Positions 36,660 through 46,046 of a stretch of 64,000 bases of DNA are shown here, one piece after another. Under the pieces are notes generated by a model that worked only from the letters and a program-made list of their open reading frames with translations, did not search any database and had not been told where the DNA came from. Each line of letters starts with the position of its first letter. Position 1 is the first letter of the stretch. The stretch spans positions 310,001 through 374,000 of the forward strand of contig NZ_QRGR01000004.1 in the NCBI RefSeq assembly GCF_003367245.1. Reading direction: 5' to 3'. This DNA comes from Pontibacter diazotrophicus. GTDB taxonomy: Bacteria > Bacteroidota > Bacteroidia > Cytophagales > Hymenobacteraceae. The position numbers and the translations under genes were made by a program.

Positions 36660-37406
36660 TTAAGGAAACTTCATTTTGAACTTTACTACAACATGCGAGC
36701 CCCAGTCGTCTCCTCCCCGCTTTTGTGAATACTGCCCCTCGTTCTTTTCCTTATCAAACTGTAGGTGCGAACTGCCCCCAGTAACCAAATTATGTGCAAT
36801 TAATCTATCTGCTTTGTCAGCATTAGAATCGTAAAATCTGAAAAATGGGCTGAAATATGGTGGAAGAACAGCAGATCCGCCAAGCGCGATTGGATAGAAT
36901 GACCAAGATAAAGGGAGATCTTCTTTGGTAACGCCGGGCCGTACCTCGCTCTTATACAAGACCTCCTCTGCGTCGTTTATGTAGTGGGAAATTTGTAAAT
37001 ATACATCAGGGTTTCCCTCCGAAGGACCTGACATATCGCCTCCCTCCAACTCATAGTTTTCATAATAGCTTAGCAACTGGGCCTCATAAGCGTAATACTG
37101 CCCTATCTTCAACTGTTTCTCCGTCGTGCTCTTCTGCCCTTGGGTATAGGTTGTTAACCTGATGGTATAAATACCTGGCTCTGTGTATACCCAAGTATGT
37201 GGGAACTTATCTGTAGAGGTAATGCCGTTACCAAAGTCCCACAAGTAATGCTCTGCCTTAGTTACGTCTTTGACCAGCACAGGCTCATGAACGGCGTAAT
37301 ATTCATAAACAGTAAATTCCGGAGCAGGAACAACTATCGCCGTCTCCTCTTTACAGGAGAAGAGGAACTGCGTTAACACAAGGAGAAGGAGGAAATTTCT
37401 TTTCAT
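36660..37406 (-). CDS. PKD-domain lipoprotein
   Basis: The 248-residue product has a lipoprotein signal with lipobox FLFSC (Cys 18). A PKD domain at about 45-105 shows the hallmark HYLWDFGNGITSTDKFPHTW with YTEPGIYTIRLTTY. The remaining 140 residues are beta-rich and of unknown fold. PKD folds usually mediate binding to proteins or polysaccharides on the outside of the cell. It reads leftward and stands alone. The 3' side gap holds no gene. Confidence 0.82.
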   Translation of the reverse strand: MKRNFLLLLVLTQFLFSCKEETAIVVPAPEFTVYEYYAVHEPVLVKDVTKAEHYLWDFGNGITSTDKFPHTWVYTEPGIYTIRLTTYTQGQKSTTEKQLKIGQYYAYEAQLLSYYENYELEGGDMSGPSEGNPDVYLQISHYINDAEEVLYKSEVRPGVTKEDLPLSWSFYPIALGGSAVLPPYFSPFFRFYDSNADKADRLIAHNLVTGGSSHLQFDKEKNEGQYSQKRGGDDWGSHVVVKFKMKFP

Positions 37407-37673
37407 AAGGAATAAGTTTGCTTGTAAGAAAGAGTAGATATTAGTTGTTGCAGGAGAAGGTCAGAACCCTTTCATCACCCAAGCATTGAATCAATCCCAC
37501 ATGCAATATAACCAAAGATTACTATTCACAAAGTACCAAAAACAGCGGGTTCGATTCCAGCCCCTGAGGGCTGTTTCACCAATAACTATTTTTATGTTAT
37601 CTAGAGCAAATTTCTGGGGAAAGTGTGATTCTGGACGGAGAAGAGGATGCCGCCGCAGGCTAGTTTGCTCCCC

Positions 37674-38090
37674 TTAAGCTGGCACTGATGACAGCAGCCA
37701 GTCCATCGCCTCGGCCCGGCTGGAGAAGCTCCGGTAGACTACCCTCAGGGGCAGTTCCTGGTCGAGTTCTTCGGAGATTTTAGCCGCTCTTTCCTCCCGC
37801 CCAGCGTCTGCTGTTCCGACCCGCGCTATCCTATTGAGGCGGGTTTTCATCAGGACCTTACTAAACTCAAAAGCGATCGACTTGTAGTGCTCATCTTCGA
37901 TTTCAACAATGGAGCACCTGCAATCCAGCAGCAGGTGTTTAATGTCGTAGTTCTTGATGCTCTCGAAGATCATACTCAGGCAATAGCCAATCTCTGAGAG
38001 GGCGACATTCCGTAAATCAGGCATGCTGGTGGTCAGCACGTCTGTCGCAGGGTTGTAATCAAGGGTGATGATACCTCTGTAGAGGAGCAT
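37674..38090 (-). CDS. STAS-like hypothetical protein
   Basis: I start this gene at the ATG at 38090 (MLLYRGIITLDYNPATDVL, 138 residues), because the upstream 32 codons of the open frame are AT-rich and not domain-like. The pattern of a short beta start, an amphipathic helix, the strand HLLLDCRCSIVEI and a final ..SSRAEAMDWLLSSV helix resembles the SpoIIAA/STAS-like fold often seen in Bacteroidota. A regulatory or sensing role is possible. It reads leftward, 332 bp before the PAS kinase in transcriptional order. The gap 38091-38422 shows no gene. Confidence 0.6.
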   Translation of the reverse strand: MLLYRGIITLDYNPATDVLTTSMPDLRNVALSEIGYCLSMIFESIKNYDIKHLLLDCRCSIVEIEDEHYKSIAFEFSKVLMKTRLNRIARVGTADAGREERAAKISEELDQELPLRVVYRSFSSRAEAMDWLLSSVPA

Positions 38091-38422
38091 ATAATGTGTG
38101 TTTAAGCAGAGTACTGCAAAGGTATTTATTTGTTTAACTATTTTGATTATTATTTTAAATATATTATAATATATAAATATTGGCATTAGTGCCTCACAAC
38201 CGGTTTTATGTTATACCATCATTAACTGAATACTACGCACGAAGCTAGCCTATAGAACCCACCCCTGCCCCTCTGTAGGAGCTATATGAGCCTCTAAATA
38301 GTTTTTTCCTTTGCCAGGTTATCGCTGCTCCATTCTGGAATAAATGTTCCTACATACGCAAACTCCGCAAAATCTGACGCCACCGTTTTGCGCCGCTATC
38401 CGGCCTTTATCCAGAAATTACA

Positions 38423-41140
38423 TTAAGCTGGTAAGTTAATCCGGAAGGTGGTTCCCTTGTTTTCCTTGCTTTCCACTTTTATAATCCCCCCGGCATTCTC
38501 TACCATCTTCTTGACCATATACAGGCCGATGCCGGTGCCTTCCACGTGGTCATGGAAGCGTTTGAACATGGTGAAGATTTCTTTACTGTGCCTCGGGCTT
38601 ATACCAAGGCCATTATCGGCTATAGTCAATACTTTGTAAGCGGAGGTGCTTTCGCAACTGATCCAGACTTTTGGTGCTCTGTCTGGGGAGTGGTACTTGA
38701 TGGCATTGGCGAGCAGGTTGTAAACCACGCTTCGCAGGTTCTTATGGGAGAAGTGGACGTATAGGCCGTTTTCTATATCTACCTTCAGCGTTGCATTGGT
38801 GCGCTTTATCATAGGAGCCAGGTCCATAGCCACCTCTTCGATAACCTCCTGCAGATTCACCAAAACAGCATCCTGCTCATTTTCCTGCTGGAGTTTTGCT
38901 ATATCGGTCAGGCTTTCAATGGTTTTCTTGAAGCGATCCACAGAGCCTTCCATCATCTGCAGTATCATCTTTGTATCACGGCTCCGCTCTCCTACGGCTG
39001 TGTGCTCTTCAGACAGGAGCGCCAGCAGTCCCTCGATATTGAAGATGGGCGCCTTCAGGTCATGGGAGGCAGTGTAGATAAAGTTGTCCAGGTCATTGTT
39101 GATGCTCTTCAGGTGTGTGTTATATGCCTCCAGTGCCTCCTGCTGCTCTTTTCGCTCGTGCACATCGGTGGCTGTCCCAAACCACCCTGTCACCTTGCCT
39201 TCGCTGTCCCGCTGGGGAAGTGCGCGGCTCAGGTGCCAGCGGTTACTGCCGTCCCGCATCCGCAGCCTGTGCTCTATCTCATAGAGCGTGCCCGCTCTCA
39301 CAGCCTTACCCCAAGCCTCCACCGTACGCTGCTCGTCCTCCTCGGAGAGCATGCTCTCCCAGTGCCAGGTACCGTCCGGCAGCTGGCTTGCCCCTGTAAA
39401 CTCGGAGATTCGGTTATTGTAGTACGTCCTTGTCCCGTCTGGTGCGGCAATCCACACAAGTTGCGGCATGGCATTAGCTAAATTCTGCAGGTCCCGGGCG
39501 CTTTGCTCAGCTTTTTTCGATGCCAGCACCTGCTCTGTCACGTCGTGGCAGAGTACCATCACACCGATAACCGTACCATCCGGCTCCTTGTAAGGCTGGT
39601 AAACCAGGTTCAGAAATCCTTCTTTCTTATTGCCGTTGGCATAGGTGAAGTAGGGCTGCTCATACAGGTACAGCGGTTCGCCCGTCAACCTGACTTTGTC
39701 AATAATGGGCCTGAAGCTCTCTTCCGTCTCAGGAATTACACTGAACAGGGGATTGCCTAGGAGTTCCTCCTCCGCTCGACCTATCAGACGACTGTAGGCT
39801 TTGTTGAGCACCTCCACCCGCATCTGCTCGCCGGCCAGCACAATGATGCCAACGGATGCCTCCTGCACGAGAGTTCGGAAACGTGATTCGCTTTCTGCCA
39901 CTCTTTCGCGCGCATGGTTGAGCTCTGTAACATCTGCCCCTGTGTTAATGATACCGTACACCTCCCCGGCTGCATTGAACAGGGGTGTCAGGCTCAAATC
40001 GAAAAAATGCTCCCGCAGCTCTCCATCCACTACCAGCTCCAGCCGGTGGTTCTTAGCCTGGAACGGTATCCCTGTGGTGTATACCTCGTCAAGCTGCTCG
40101 AACACTTCCTGGTTCTCCAGCTCAGGCAACACGTCTCTGTACAGCTTACCCACAATGTCATTGCCTTTGCCCAGACTGTCTTTGAGGGTCTGGTTGGCAA
40201 ACTGTATCCGCATCTCTCTGCCGATGTAAACACCTATGGGGTGGTGGGAGCTCTCAATGAAGGAACGTATCTGCTGTTCGCTTTCCTCGACCTTTCTTCT
40301 TGCCAGCACCTGGTCCGTTACATCGTGCCAGACGCTGAAGACGCCTACCGCCTCTTGGCCGCCTGGCTCTTCATAGTAGGGCTGGAACACAAAGGTATAA
40401 TAGCGCACCTCCTGCTTTCCGCCTATTTCTAATGTTAAGGGAAACTCTCTTGCATTGTGTGACTTCCCTGTTTTGCGCACCCGGTCCAGCAGCTCTGGCA
40501 ACCCCTGATCCTTGGCTTTCGGAATGGAGCCAAAGAGCGGCTTGCCAATAATGTCCGTTGTTCTGCCTAATGTTTTAAGCAGCTCTTCATTGGCCAGCTC
40601 CACTGTGTGATCAGGCCCCTTTACGATACTGAAAGCTAGCGGGGCCTGCATAAAGAGACTGTACTTCTTTTCAATCTCTCTTATGGCTGTTTCCCTCCTC
40701 TCTGCCATCACTTGCCCTGTAATCTCAGAGGAGGTGAGTAAAATGTAAAGGACGTTGCCTTCCGCATCTAACACAGGCCTGTTATTTGCCTTCCAATACC
40801 GCTCTTCAAATACTCCCGCTGCGTTAACTAAATCATAACGCACAACCGGCATCTGGTCGAGCACTTTGTCGTTCAGAGCATTTTGAAGAGAAACCTTTAG
40901 ATTGGAGGGACCAGTAGACGTCGCAGCTTCAGGGTTATCCGGGTATACTGTAAAAACGCTTTTCCCCACCACATCCTGCCTTTCCTGCCCAGTGATTTGC
41001 AGTTGTTCGTCACTAACGGCCAAAATGGTAAATATGGGTGGGTTAGGTTGCAGCAGCAGGAGGTTGCCTGGCAAGGTGTTGAAGATTTTATTAAAGTCCG
41101 GTGCCGGAACATAACCCTCGGCAGAGATGGCTTGATGCAT
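38423..41140 (-). CDS. Soluble sensor histidine kinase with five PAS domains
   Basis: The 905-residue protein has five PAS domains (roughly 15-135, 165-280, 290-410, 420-540 and 550-670), each ending in a short coiled coil with TEQVLA- or TDQVLARRKVEES-type linkers. The fifth carries the PAC block WHLSRALPQRDSEGKVTGW. A HisKA domain follows with the phospho-accepting H693 in ASHDLKAPI. HATPase_c shows N-box NLLANAIKY, G1 ADNGLGI, F-box FTMFKRF and G2 GTGIGLYMV. There are no membrane segments, so it senses a cytoplasmic signal such as redox or a ligand. No response regulator is adjacent. Its start at 41140 is an ATG. Confidence 0.93.
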   Translation of the reverse strand: MHQAISAEGYVPAPDFNKIFNTLPGNLLLLQPNPPIFTILAVSDEQLQITGQERQDVVGKSVFTVYPDNPEAATSTGPSNLKVSLQNALNDKVLDQMPVVRYDLVNAAGVFEERYWKANNRPVLDAEGNVLYILLTSSEITGQVMAERRETAIREIEKKYSLFMQAPLAFSIVKGPDHTVELANEELLKTLGRTTDIIGKPLFGSIPKAKDQGLPELLDRVRKTGKSHNAREFPLTLEIGGKQEVRYYTFVFQPYYEEPGGQEAVGVFSVWHDVTDQVLARRKVEESEQQIRSFIESSHHPIGVYIGREMRIQFANQTLKDSLGKGNDIVGKLYRDVLPELENQEVFEQLDEVYTTGIPFQAKNHRLELVVDGELREHFFDLSLTPLFNAAGEVYGIINTGADVTELNHARERVAESESRFRTLVQEASVGIIVLAGEQMRVEVLNKAYSRLIGRAEEELLGNPLFSVIPETEESFRPIIDKVRLTGEPLYLYEQPYFTYANGNKKEGFLNLVYQPYKEPDGTVIGVMVLCHDVTEQVLASKKAEQSARDLQNLANAMPQLVWIAAPDGTRTYYNNRISEFTGASQLPDGTWHWESMLSEEDEQRTVEAWGKAVRAGTLYEIEHRLRMRDGSNRWHLSRALPQRDSEGKVTGWFGTATDVHERKEQQEALEAYNTHLKSINNDLDNFIYTASHDLKAPIFNIEGLLALLSEEHTAVGERSRDTKMILQMMEGSVDRFKKTIESLTDIAKLQQENEQDAVLVNLQEVIEEVAMDLAPMIKRTNATLKVDIENGLYVHFSHKNLRSVVYNLLANAIKYHSPDRAPKVWISCESTSAYKVLTIADNGLGISPRHSKEIFTMFKRFHDHVEGTGIGLYMVKKMVENAGGIIKVESKENKGTTFRINLPA

Positions 41141-41284
41141 GCTGTAAGTGGTAAATAAAGTAATCAGGTAAGAAACTGTACGAAGAAACCTTGCTTGCCG
41201 CTAATCCATAATGGCAAACTATCCATTCAGGTAGGTTTCTCCCATACCAAATCTATCAAACAGTATGTTCTATGTTTATTTTAT

Positions 41285-42586
41285 TTATGTGGTAGCTTTC
41301 AAAGCAGGCCTTAACTCTCTGGACCTAAACTTTTTATACTTCCTTCCAAAATACATCATAGAAAAAGCTGTTAGCAAAATACCGATTGCTGAAAGGCCTA
41401 TCACACTGTTTGAAAAGAAAGTTATCCAGTTCAATTGAACCCTGAAAACCTCCTTGCTGAACAACACCCCAACGCTGCCCACATACCCAAACGAATCAGC
41501 CAGGTAAATCAGGAAGCCAACGTTCCCGGTATACTTGAAGGTGGAAATCAGCCGGTCGAAGAACACGGCATTGAAAGGGATGTATACCATGTATAAACCC
41601 AAACCGACCAGCATCATCCACCAGATGGGTTCGATGGAGTGAACGGTGAAGAGCAAGGTGGAAACCCCGGCGAGCGCAAACCCTATCAGAATAAAAACAT
41701 GTGCCGTCTGCAGGGCTTTGTAATTGTTCTTGATAAGCACCATGCTGCCAATCAAAACCAGGATAATCAGGGTAATAGGAGTTTCTGTTTTCGTGAAAAT
41801 GGCGGGCTGGTTGAAATACCCTAGCTCTTTCCACATCTCAGCCCCGAAGTTATCACGGATATCCCTGAAGATGGTCGCAAAAGAGTAAATCAGGACGCAT
41901 GCAGCAATACCGGCATAGAACTCTTTTACAAAGCTTTTCCTGTCTTCTTCTGTCATGGCTGTACGCGCTGTTCTGTGTTGAACGTCTTCGGCACTGGGTG
42001 GTGGAATCTTCTCCATCAGATACACAAAAAGCACAAGTGGCGGGGCAAAGACTAATCCGGTGTAAAAGGGCACCCAGAATTCTGATACACTAAACTGCAC
42101 CATCAGCCAGGCACCGACAGATTTGACAAACCCGGAGGCGAAGATGAAACTTACCGCTAAAGTGGCACCAATAAAATCAGTACTCCTCCTGCCCTCCACA
42201 TAAGAGAAAACAACTCCCCAGAGCATTCCTAAGGGAAAACCATTGATAAAAAGAAAAATAATGTTGTAAGGCAACGGCACTAGCGCAAAAAACAGCCAGC
42301 TTAACCAGGAAATCCCCGTCAGGAGGAAAATCACGTTACCTCTGCCTGTTCTTTTTAGCTCCGAGATATATTTGATGCCGTAGAATTTGGCCAGCAGGTA
42401 ACCCAACACCTGGCTGATAACCAGCACCGTCTTGTAGCTATACCCGGCTATTTCAATACCATCGAAAGTAGCCACTGTAAATGACTTTCTGAAGCCAAAA
42501 ATCATGATATAGGTTAGAAAAACCACCACGGCGGCATACAAGCCTACTTTAATCTGGCTCCTTTTCATTTCAGTTATCTCAGACAT
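41285..42586 (-). CDS. DUF5690-family membrane protein (MFS-like)
   Basis: A 433-residue membrane protein with about 12 hydrophobic segments. The beginning VVFLTYIMIFGFRKSFTVATF, followed by GYSYKTVLVISQVLGYLLAKFYGI, matches the DUF5690 family common in Bacteroidota, which looks like the major facilitator superfamily. The transported substrate is unknown. A doubtful 62-codon frame ends 17 bp upstream. It stands between the PAS kinase and the alpha/beta hydrolase and reads the same way; no functional link is evident. Confidence 0.88.
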   Translation of the reverse strand: MSEITEMKRSQIKVGLYAAVVVFLTYIMIFGFRKSFTVATFDGIEIAGYSYKTVLVISQVLGYLLAKFYGIKYISELKRTGRGNVIFLLTGISWLSWLFFALVPLPYNIIFLFINGFPLGMLWGVVFSYVEGRRSTDFIGATLAVSFIFASGFVKSVGAWLMVQFSVSEFWVPFYTGLVFAPPLVLFVYLMEKIPPPSAEDVQHRTARTAMTEEDRKSFVKEFYAGIAACVLIYSFATIFRDIRDNFGAEMWKELGYFNQPAIFTKTETPITLIILVLIGSMVLIKNNYKALQTAHVFILIGFALAGVSTLLFTVHSIEPIWWMMLVGLGLYMVYIPFNAVFFDRLISTFKYTGNVGFLIYLADSFGYVGSVGVLFSKEVFRVQLNWITFFSNSVIGLSAIGILLTAFSMMYFGRKYKKFRSRELRPALKATT

Positions 42587-42603
42587 GCCATTTACGTCAG
42601 TTA

Positions 42604-42792
42604 TCAGTTTTGTGATCTCACATTTGCCTTGTGAATGTAATTAATAGCGGTGGAAGTTTTCATAATTGGTGATGAGAATTGTTCAAACTTTATCAGCAAT
42701 TCGCCAACGAAAGCTTGCCCGGAGATGATGCCGAAGATGCCGATGGCAACGGCTATGGCTGATTCAGCAATCTCTTCCGCAATGACTGACAA
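42604..42792 (-). CDS. Doubtful small reading frame upstream of DUF5690
   Basis: Sixty-two codons (MSVIAEEIAESAIAVAIGIF...) are open just before the DUF5690 start. The first half is a hydrophobic helix and the second half shows no pattern. I recognise no family and would not be surprised if it were not translated. It is listed because it has an ATG and lies 17 bp before the next gene on the same strand, which could suggest a leader peptide. Confidence 0.2.
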   Translation of the reverse strand: MSVIAEEIAESAIAVAIGIFGIISGQAFVGELLIKFEQFSSPIMKTSTAINYIHKANVRSQN

Positions 42793-42995
42793 TAGTTACT
42801 TCAGCTTAATATAGCCTCTCACATAATGCTGATTATAAAGATATACTAAAGGTGCATACAGAAATAGCCATCCCACTTTTTTTGATAGTCAGGGCTGGCT
42901 TACATCGTTCATAAAGTTTAGCACATCCTCCCTTCATAGGATACATGCCATTCTTAGTTTAAAGGCAAAACTGTTATGTGCCATTAAATCCTAAT

Positions 42996-43868
42996 TCACT
43001 TGCCGGCAATAGCTGCGATATGTGCTGCTACCGCCTCCCACTGGTCTTCCTGCAAGAAGTGTTTGGCTGGCAGTTTGTGTACTTCCTTCAGATTAGCTAT
43101 CTGTTTTATTTCCTCTCCGTAGCGCTCATACTCCAGCCCTGGATCTTCAACTCCCCATACCGCCTGCACCGGGTAAGGCACATCCTGTACTGCCTGGTGG
43201 CAAAGCTCCCTGAAAGCAACAGAATCCTCGAAGTTGCGCATGATTTTTAGAAAAGCTTTCCCTCCATCAACACGTTTTAAAAGGTCCACATAAGCATTTA
43301 TTTCTTCTGTAGGAATAACATCTGTATTAGAGGCTCCTAAGCCTTTAAACATCAACTGCCAGGTAGTATGCGTGGTAGCGGCCAGCTGCCCCTCTCCCAA
43401 AACTGGTTTTTCAAAGGGGCGCATCGGCAGGGGCTTCTCAAATTTATCGACGTCAATCCACGTATTCAAAATTGTCAGCGAGAGAATCTTCTCCCGGTTC
43501 TGCGCGGCCAGGGCAAAGCCAATTGGCCCGCCAATATCATGTATCACCAGGTGGTACTTCTCCAGCCCAAGCTCTTTGGCAGCTTGCGCACAGAAATGCG
43601 CAAAGTTTGGAAAGGAATAGTCAAACTCTTCGGGCCTGTCTGATAATCCCAAACCTGGCAGATCTATCGCGACACCTCTTAGCCCCTTCCTCACCAGTTC
43701 TTTCAGTACTTTCCGGTAGAGGTAAGAAGATGTGGGAACACCATGGATGCAAAAAACCGGCTCCCCCTCTCCCCAATCCAGGACAAAGGTTCTGACGCCA
43801 TCCACTGTGATATATTTTCCTGAAGCTTCGTGCGCCTCAATTACCTGCTCAACACTTCTCTCACTCAT
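42996..43868 (-). CDS. Alpha/beta hydrolase, haloalkane dehalogenase-like
   Basis: The 290-residue protein has the oxyanion loop HGVPTSSYLYRK, close to HGNPTSSYLWR of haloalkane dehalogenases. The nucleophile elbow VIHDIGGPIG puts Asp as nucleophile, and a C-terminal His lies in LPAKHFLQEDQ. Dehalogenases normally have Trp after the nucleophile (HDWG) to hold the halide; here it is Ile. The enzyme may therefore be an epoxide or ester hydrolase of that subgroup. It is cytoplasmic, with no signal peptide. It reads leftward and is not clearly in an operon. Confidence 0.8.
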   Translation of the reverse strand: MSERSVEQVIEAHEASGKYITVDGVRTFVLDWGEGEPVFCIHGVPTSSYLYRKVLKELVRKGLRGVAIDLPGLGLSDRPEEFDYSFPNFAHFCAQAAKELGLEKYHLVIHDIGGPIGFALAAQNREKILSLTILNTWIDVDKFEKPLPMRPFEKPVLGEGQLAATTHTTWQLMFKGLGASNTDVIPTEEINAYVDLLKRVDGGKAFLKIMRNFEDSVAFRELCHQAVQDVPYPVQAVWGVEDPGLEYERYGEEIKQIANLKEVHKLPAKHFLQEDQWEAVAAHIAAIAGK

Positions 43869-44041
43869 ATGCTTTGTTTTGAAGATGTTTGATTTTTAAA
43901 ATGAATTATGATCAGTCTTTTTTCTTAACAGCATGCATTGCTACCACCTGATAAGGGTAAAAAAACTCTCAGAACGAAGTTAATGCCATAATAAAGCTTC
44001 CCTGTTTTCTAAGCCTGACACCGATCGTCAGCCGCTTATTC

Positions 44042-45766
44042 CTATTCTTCCTCTCCATAGCGGGCATTCTTATAATCAATAACGGTACCTATCAGGGAGG
44101 CGTGTACAAATGTCTGGGGCAGGTTTCCCAGCCACTCCCCTGTTACAGGGTCTCCTTCTTCGGGCATGATGCCCATATCGTTCATAAAGCGCAGCGCTGC
44201 CGCTAATATGGCTTCAACTTTATCCCAGTCACGGCGCATCACCCAGTACTGGGCCACCCAGAGTGTACCTGCCAGAAAAGCACCTTCTTTGCTGGAGTCA
44301 AATTCCACCAGGTGGCGGCGGTAGAGATGATCCTGGCAGTTTTCCCGTTCCAGTACTTCTATTGTTTTTAGCATGGCCTCAGAGTCAGCATCGTTAAAGC
44401 CCCAGATAGGAAAGAGTATAGCGCTGACATCCACCTGCTCGCTTCCGGCATAAACAGCGTAAGCTCCTTCTGAAGTGATACAGTTTTCTTCTACATAAGC
44501 CTTGATCTCTTCGGAAGTATCCTGCCACCGTTTCTTTTCATCTTCATCTGTAGAATGCTCTGCTATATACTTCAGGCTAATTGAGGCTATAACTTTGCTG
44601 GAGGTGTATTGCGCTATCGGCGTTTCTTCCCAAATGCCATGGTCAGGCTCCTGCCAGTGCGCTACCAGGAAGTTTGCCAGGCCCTGAATCGTTTCCCAGT
44701 GCTCCCGGGTGTTATAGCGGTTGTAAATCACTTTGGCGGCAATAAGCACATTACTATTGGCATCCAGCTGCAACTGATCGCTGGCCCCATTTCCGTATTC
44801 CACTGGCTGGCTGTTTTTGTAGCCCCTGAAATTAAGTGCCTGCTGTGTTCCTACTGGTTGCGTGTCTAAGGTTAGCATGGGCACAACAGGCGCTGGGATG
44901 CGGTGCATGGCCGAACACATAAAGCTCAGGAACTTGCGCTCTTCCTCTCCATCACTTCCTGCCCGGGCCAGGGCGCTGACAATCATAGCGGCATCCCGCA
45001 GCCACACATAACGGTAATCATAATTACGCTCTCCCCCGATTACTTCCGGTAGGGAAGTGGTAGCAGCCGCAATAATGCCACCGTTTTCGGCATAGGTCAG
45101 CATGCGCAGCAGGCGCAGCGATTTACGCACCTCCTCTTCATAAGGCCCTTTATAAGTGATATGACTGGCGATCTCGCGCCAGTTTTTCAGGCTCAGTTCC
45201 CTGACCTCCTCCAGCATTTCTTTTGGTTTATCCAAGGCCTTTTCAGCCAGAATAAACCAGGCCTCCTCCCCTGCAGGTACCTGGCAGGAAATGGTGTCCT
45301 GCTCTACCGCCAGCGGATGAGAGGCGTATAAGTGAAAGTCAAAATCAAGGGTAGCTTGTTTCTCTTCCTTCTGCTCCAACACCGGAGATTGCCGGGCGTA
45401 GTTCGGGCGCGGGCTTAGGAGCATGCGGTACGGTACAGGGGACGGAGAGAGCGTGCGGCAGATACCATAGAAGCGGGCATACAACGGCATCCAGTCTTCC
45501 AGCAGGAGCTTTCCCTTCTCTCCTGAGAAATGGGTTTGCAGTATACCGCTATCTTCCAGGTAAGCCCGTTCCTTAAATTCCAGTCCCTCTATTTCCAGGG
45601 TCCAGGATCCTCCTTTTTGTGGATCCAGCAAAGAGGCAAACAGCGAGGGATTATCGAAGCGTTTTGGGCAGTACCAGACAATGCTTCCCCGCTTGTCCAG
45701 CAAGGCGCAGGTACGCCTGTCCCCTATCAGGGCCAGATCCTGTAGTGGCGTAAATTGTTCCGTCAT
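44042..45766 (-). CDS. Glycoside hydrolase family 15 protein
   Basis: The N-terminal domain begins LQDLALIGDRRTCALLDKRG, the standard opening of bacterial GH15 glucoamylase/trehalase-like enzymes. The (alpha/alpha)6 barrel follows, with YRYVWLRDAA, GIWEETP carrying the general acid (Glu near residue 380), and EGAFLAGTLW carrying the general base. It would hydrolyse alpha-glucosides such as trehalose or maltooligosaccharides in the cytoplasm, as there is no signal peptide. I start it at the ATG at 45766; an ATG at 45781 is directly abutted by GAGGAGA and cannot be excluded. The length of about 574 residues is slightly under the usual 600. Confidence 0.88.
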   Translation of the reverse strand: MTEQFTPLQDLALIGDRRTCALLDKRGSIVWYCPKRFDNPSLFASLLDPQKGGSWTLEIEGLEFKERAYLEDSGILQTHFSGEKGKLLLEDWMPLYARFYGICRTLSPSPVPYRMLLSPRPNYARQSPVLEQKEEKQATLDFDFHLYASHPLAVEQDTISCQVPAGEEAWFILAEKALDKPKEMLEEVRELSLKNWREIASHITYKGPYEEEVRKSLRLLRMLTYAENGGIIAAATTSLPEVIGGERNYDYRYVWLRDAAMIVSALARAGSDGEEERKFLSFMCSAMHRIPAPVVPMLTLDTQPVGTQQALNFRGYKNSQPVEYGNGASDQLQLDANSNVLIAAKVIYNRYNTREHWETIQGLANFLVAHWQEPDHGIWEETPIAQYTSSKVIASISLKYIAEHSTDEDEKKRWQDTSEEIKAYVEENCITSEGAYAVYAGSEQVDVSAILFPIWGFNDADSEAMLKTIEVLERENCQDHLYRRHLVEFDSSKEGAFLAGTLWVAQYWVMRRDWDKVEAILAAALRFMNDMGIMPEEGDPVTGEWLGNLPQTFVHASLIGTVIDYKNARYGEEE

Positions 45767-46046
45767 GGTAGCATGTATCATTCTCCTCAAATTAAGCGGA
45801 GTAGAGTTTCTTCAGCTGACCTTCATTCATCAATTTTGAAGAAAAGCATTATAATCTACAAACCCTATACTCTTTTGGTCACATGTATGCTACGAATGCA
45901 GGAAAATTTTAATCATAAAGCGTTATGGAATTGCAACGTTTTACTGGACGAATTTTTTGGTAGCCATTGTTCCCACAGCAACAGGTTCTCATACTGGCTT
46001 GGCATCAGATAAGCTAGGGCGTTTGCCACGGCATTCTTTCACTAAA

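Noticed and set aside
37548-37592. tRNA-like GCGGGTTCGATTCCAGC with a following hairpin
   Set aside because: The T-arm pairs in only four of five positions and no matching acceptor, D or anticodon arms lie upstream. At most it is a tRNA 3' fragment or chance.
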